Below are positions 61,428 through 64,000 of a stretch of DNA of 64,000 nucleotides, piece after piece. Where the stretch lies: NCBI RefSeq assembly GCF_001552075.1, contig NZ_BCQM01000009.1, forward strand, positions 62,001 to 126,000. Reading direction: 5' to 3'. Below the pieces are notes generated by a model. The model was given only the letters and a program-made list of their open reading frames with translations, had not been told where the DNA came from and did not search any database. The position numbers were made by a program, and so were the translations under genes. Position 1 is the first letter of the stretch. Every line of letters begins with the position of its first letter. This DNA is from Arthrobacter luteolus NBRC 107841 (GTDB taxonomy: Bacteria > Actinomycetota > Actinomycetes > Actinomycetales > Micrococcaceae).

Positions 61428-62768
61428 CTACGCCTGCCCGGCTTCCGCGATGTCGTCCTGCCCGGCACTGTCCTGCCCGGCGTTCGCCTGCCCGGTTCCC
61501 AGGCGCCGGTTCAGCCGCCCGTCGCCGCTGCCATTCCGCCCGTTGCCACGGCGGTAGGCCGGCGTCGACGCCAGAACCAGGACCATGGCCACTGCACAGC
61601 CGATGATCACGCCGGCCATGGAGAGGGCGCTCCCGCCGAAGACCCCGACCAGCGGGCTGATCAGCCCGGCCAGGCCAACCTGCAGGCAGCCCAGCAGGGC
61701 GGCCGCCGTTCCGGCCATCCGGCCGTAGCCGTCCAGCGCCAGCGAGGTGGCGTTGGCGAAGATGAAACCCTGCATTCCCAGCACCAGCCACAGCCCGGCC
61801 ACCAGCCCAAACACGCCGCCAGCCCCGGTGATGATGATGACAGGCAGTGCCAGCGCGAGGACCAGGAGGATCGGGGCTGCGATGCGCAGGATGCCCGACG
61901 ACGACGCCCGGCTCAGCATCGAGGCGTTGATCTGGGAGGAAATCACCATGGCGACGCCGTTGACGGCGAAAATCAGCGCGAACTGGCCGGGGGTGAGGCC
62001 GTACTCTTCCTGCATCACGAACGGGGAACCCACCACGTAGCTCATGATGACGCCCATCGCGAGGCCGGGAATGACCGCATAGGCCAGGAACCGGCGGTCG
62101 CGCAGCAGGATCCGGTAGCCGCCGGGCTCGCCGGTTTTCGGGCTGCCCTTCTTGGCGCGGCTGAGGCGGCGTTCCGGCGGCAGGGTTTCCGGCATCCAGC
62201 GCCAGACGATGATGACGAGGATGACGCCGATCAGTGCCAGGGCGTAGAACACGGCCCGCCAGGCCCAGATGCCGGCAACCGCCTGGCCGAGGGTGGGTGC
62301 CAGCAGGGGAGCCAGCCCGATCATCAGCATTAGCCGGGAGAGCAGCTTGGCTGCATCCGAACCGGTGAACCGGTCGCGGATAACGGCAATTGCCACCACC
62401 GAGGCGGCGGCGTTGAAGAAGCCCTGCAGCACCCGCAGGCCGATCAGCAGGCCGATGTTGGGGGCAATAGCGCACAGCAGGGACGTCACAATATGCATGG
62501 AAATGCCGATGAGCAGCGGCAGCCTGCGTCCGAACCGGTCTGACAGCGGACCGATCACCAGCTGCCCGACGGCGGTGCCCAGCAGGGTGCCGGAGAGGGT
62601 GAACTGGGCCGCCGTCGTCGTCGTCGCCAGATCAGCGGCGACCTCCGGCAGCGCCGGAAGATACATGTCCGTGGTGACAGCGGGCAGTGCGGCGAGGGCG
62701 CCGAGCATCAGGATGTACTTCAGGCTCCGGGAACGGGAGGTGGCTCGCTTCGGGGAAGAACTGGTCAC
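61428..62768 (-). CDS. Bcr/CflA-type MFS multidrug exporter
   Basis: A 446-residue transporter with twelve spans. Family segments are LGALAALPAVTTDMYLPALP, TLLGTAVGQLVIGPLSDRFG, RVLQGFFNAAASVVAIAVIR and LAPTLGQAVAGIWAWRAVF. It is a proton-driven efflux pump of the bicyclomycin/chloramphenicol group; the physiological substrate is unknown. The C-terminal 40 residues are a Gly/Gln/Asp repeat tail (GTGQANAGQDSAGQDD). A TATAAT box lies about 105 bases upstream on its strand. Confidence 0.9.
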   Translation of the reverse strand: MTSSSPKRATSRSRSLKYILMLGALAALPAVTTDMYLPALPEVAADLATTTTAAQFTLSGTLLGTAVGQLVIGPLSDRFGRRLPLLIGISMHIVTSLLCAIAPNIGLLIGLRVLQGFFNAAASVVAIAVIRDRFTGSDAAKLLSRLMLMIGLAPLLAPTLGQAVAGIWAWRAVFYALALIGVILVIIVWRWMPETLPPERRLSRAKKGSPKTGEPGGYRILLRDRRFLAYAVIPGLAMGVIMSYVVGSPFVMQEEYGLTPGQFALIFAVNGVAMVISSQINASMLSRASSSGILRIAAPILLVLALALPVIIITGAGGVFGLVAGLWLVLGMQGFIFANATSLALDGYGRMAGTAAALLGCLQVGLAGLISPLVGVFGGSALSMAGVIIGCAVAMVLVLASTPAYRRGNGRNGSGDGRLNRRLGTGQANAGQDSAGQDDIAEAGQA

Positions 62769-62872
62769 CGGGGAAGGCTCCTAGAGAGGGGTTGGGGCAC
62801 ATGGGCCTCAGTGCTCGAACTGCAGCCTGGGCTCGGACAGAACTGTCACGTCTGCCCGGAGGATCAGCTGTA

Positions 62873-62902
62873 ATTATAGGTACCCGGACCGCGGCCTGTC
62901 CC
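62873..62902 (-). promoter_or_regulatory. candidate promoter of the Bcr/CflA exporter
   Basis: On the minus strand TATAAT (62878-62873) is preceded after 18 bases by GGGACA (62902-62897), a fair -10/-35 pair. It gives an untranslated leader of about 100 bases. Confidence 0.4.
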
Positions 62903-63041
62903 AGTGATGTTCCCCACCTGCCTGCCGCAGAGTTGGGGGAGGGCGGCGTTGACCGGTCCAGGAGCCCGACCCACACTTGAGGGATATTCCTTTACGCCCG
63001 TGTACGTTCCCCGCAGCAGCCACAGATCTGAGGCGATACCC

Positions 63042-63965
63042 ATGGAAAAACGGATCCTGGACTACACCGAATGGCAGGACACCGCCGATACCCTGCACCT
63101 CTTCCTGCAGATGGCGGGCAAGGTCAAGATCGAGCGCTCCGACAAGCGGCCGGGCTGGGCGCACATCCGGATGCCGCTGACCATCGACGGGATCGGGACC
63201 GGGATCATTCCCGGCGACGGAGCCAGCTTCGAGATCTACTTCAACCTGCGCCAGCACCACGTGGATGTGCAGAACACCAGCGGCAGCAAGTCCCGGATTC
63301 CCCTGCAGGACGGGCTCAGCGTGGCGGACTTCTACGCCCAGCTGATGGGGGCCTTGGACTACATCGGTGCGCCGACCCGGATCAACACCACACCGCAGGA
63401 GTTCCACGACGGCACACCGTTTGACCAGGACACCAAGCACCATTCCTGGGACCGGCAGGCCGTTGCCCTTTACCTGGACCACCTGCACTTTGCCTACCGC
63501 TGCCTCTCACGTTTCCTCGCCCCGTTCCGCGGCAAGGTGTTCACTCCGCAGTACTGGTTCGGCACCATGGACCTCTCCGGGTCCGTCTTCGCCGGGCAGG
63601 CAGCCCCGTACAGCGGAACGGATGTGATCGGGGTGAACTGCTTCGACGAGAAATTCGTGGAGTACGGGTTCTGGCCCGGTGACGTGGCAATGAGCAAACC
63701 GGCGTTCTACGGGATGCCGTACCCGTTTATGGCCGGCATCGACAGCTATGCGAGCATGCTGAAACCGGACACGGCCGTGTTCCAGCCGCAGATGAACGAG
63801 TTCATCCTGACCCTGGAGGACGCCTTCGCCGCACGCGACCCGGAGCAGGCCGTCCTCGACATGTGCCGGAGCAGTTTTGAAATCGTCCAGCGGATTGACC
63901 GGTGGGAGGGCCTCGACTGGATTACCGAGCCGATGACCTATCCAGCGGCGTCATCCTCCGCCTAG
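63042..63965 (+). CDS. DUF5996 family protein
   Basis: A 307-residue soluble protein matching the DUF5996 pattern: EWQDTADTLHLFLQMAGKVKIE, WAHIRMPLTIDGIGTG, HHVDVQNTSG and a late VKCFDEKFVEYGFWPGD-like segment (here NCFDEKFVEYGFWPGD). No biochemical function is known for the family. The ATG at 63042 with gagg upstream fits the family start; a longer frame from 62904 is unlikely. Single gene, divergent from the exporter. The last 35 bases of the window hold nothing recognisable. Confidence 0.8.
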   Translation: MEKRILDYTEWQDTADTLHLFLQMAGKVKIERSDKRPGWAHIRMPLTIDGIGTGIIPGDGASFEIYFNLRQHHVDVQNTSGSKSRIPLQDGLSVADFYAQLMGALDYIGAPTRINTTPQEFHDGTPFDQDTKHHSWDRQAVALYLDHLHFAYRCLSRFLAPFRGKVFTPQYWFGTMDLSGSVFAGQAAPYSGTDVIGVNCFDEKFVEYGFWPGDVAMSKPAFYGMPYPFMAGIDSYASMLKPDTAVFQPQMNEFILTLEDAFAARDPEQAVLDMCRSSFEIVQRIDRWEGLDWITEPMTYPAASSSA

Positions 63966-64000
63966 CCGGGAGTATTTCCGCCGCCAGGACGCGGCAGCGC

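Noticed and set aside
1-64000. tRNA, rRNA, CRISPR array, insertion sequence or prophage
   Set aside because: No cloverleaf-like genes, regularly spaced identical repeats, transposases, integrases or phage structural genes were recognised on reading both strands.

Overview
The window is high-GC DNA with actinobacterial gene styles: GTG/TTG starts, ATGA/GTGA overlaps, lipobox lipoproteins, ROK and LacI regulators beside sugar genes, and a class I (Streptomyces/Arthrobacter-type) xylose isomerase. Gene content and order suggest a Micrococcaceae chromosome, probably Arthrobacter-like. That placement is inference. I see no rRNA, tRNA, CRISPR array, transposase or phage gene.

Positions 1-12,500 form a defence-type island. 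It holds a partial DEDD exonuclease with a TerB-like tail, a PLD-nuclease/DExH-helicase/DUF3427 protein, a two-gene unit of a ParB-like protein and an Mrr-like nuclease (visibly lower in GC, stop and start overlapping), and a type I restriction-modification operon, hsdM-hsdS-hsdR, with 4-base overlaps. The ParB-like/Mrr-like pair is the best candidate for an undescribed system.

Positions 12,600-15,970 carry a GntR regulator, an orphan lipoprotein of the ABC_sub_bind type and an FMN-dependent 2-hydroxyacid oxidase. Positions 16,000-20,040 are a secreted YD-repeat (Rhs/WapA-like) locus on the minus strand. It has a one-base frameshift, a glycine-zipper C-terminal tip, an overlapping 57-residue membrane protein, a further 50-residue membrane protein and a decayed duplicate of part of the Rhs core.

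Positions 20,159-27,420 are a LacI-regulated catabolic operon: a carbamoylase-like M20 hydrolase, two membrane proteins (one DUF5058), an M20D amidohydrolase and an amidase. Positions 27,445-33,870 hold a polyamine-type ABC transporter with adenosine deaminase under a second LacI regulator. Positions 34,150-44,650 are sugar related: a secreted GH3 glycosidase, a TIM-barrel isomerase, a Gfo/Idh/MocA dehydrogenase, a ribose-type ABC transporter split over two divergent operons, and a ROK repressor.

Positions 44,736-52,330 hold a D-2-hydroxyacid dehydrogenase and, convergent to it, a TetR-controlled operon (exporter, YtcJ-like amidohydrolase, agmatine deiminase, amidase). Positions 52,600-58,170 are mixed: two membrane-anchored proteins of unknown role, an F420-reductase-like/LLM flavin oxidoreductase pair and a ClC/YfeO-like channel. 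Positions 58,200-60,790 are xylR/xylA with two matching operators. The end has a cupin protein, a Bcr/CflA-type exporter and a DUF5996 protein. Gene junctions across the window repeatedly carry short degenerate tandem repeats and strong hairpins, and a 51-base palindromic element occurs twice.
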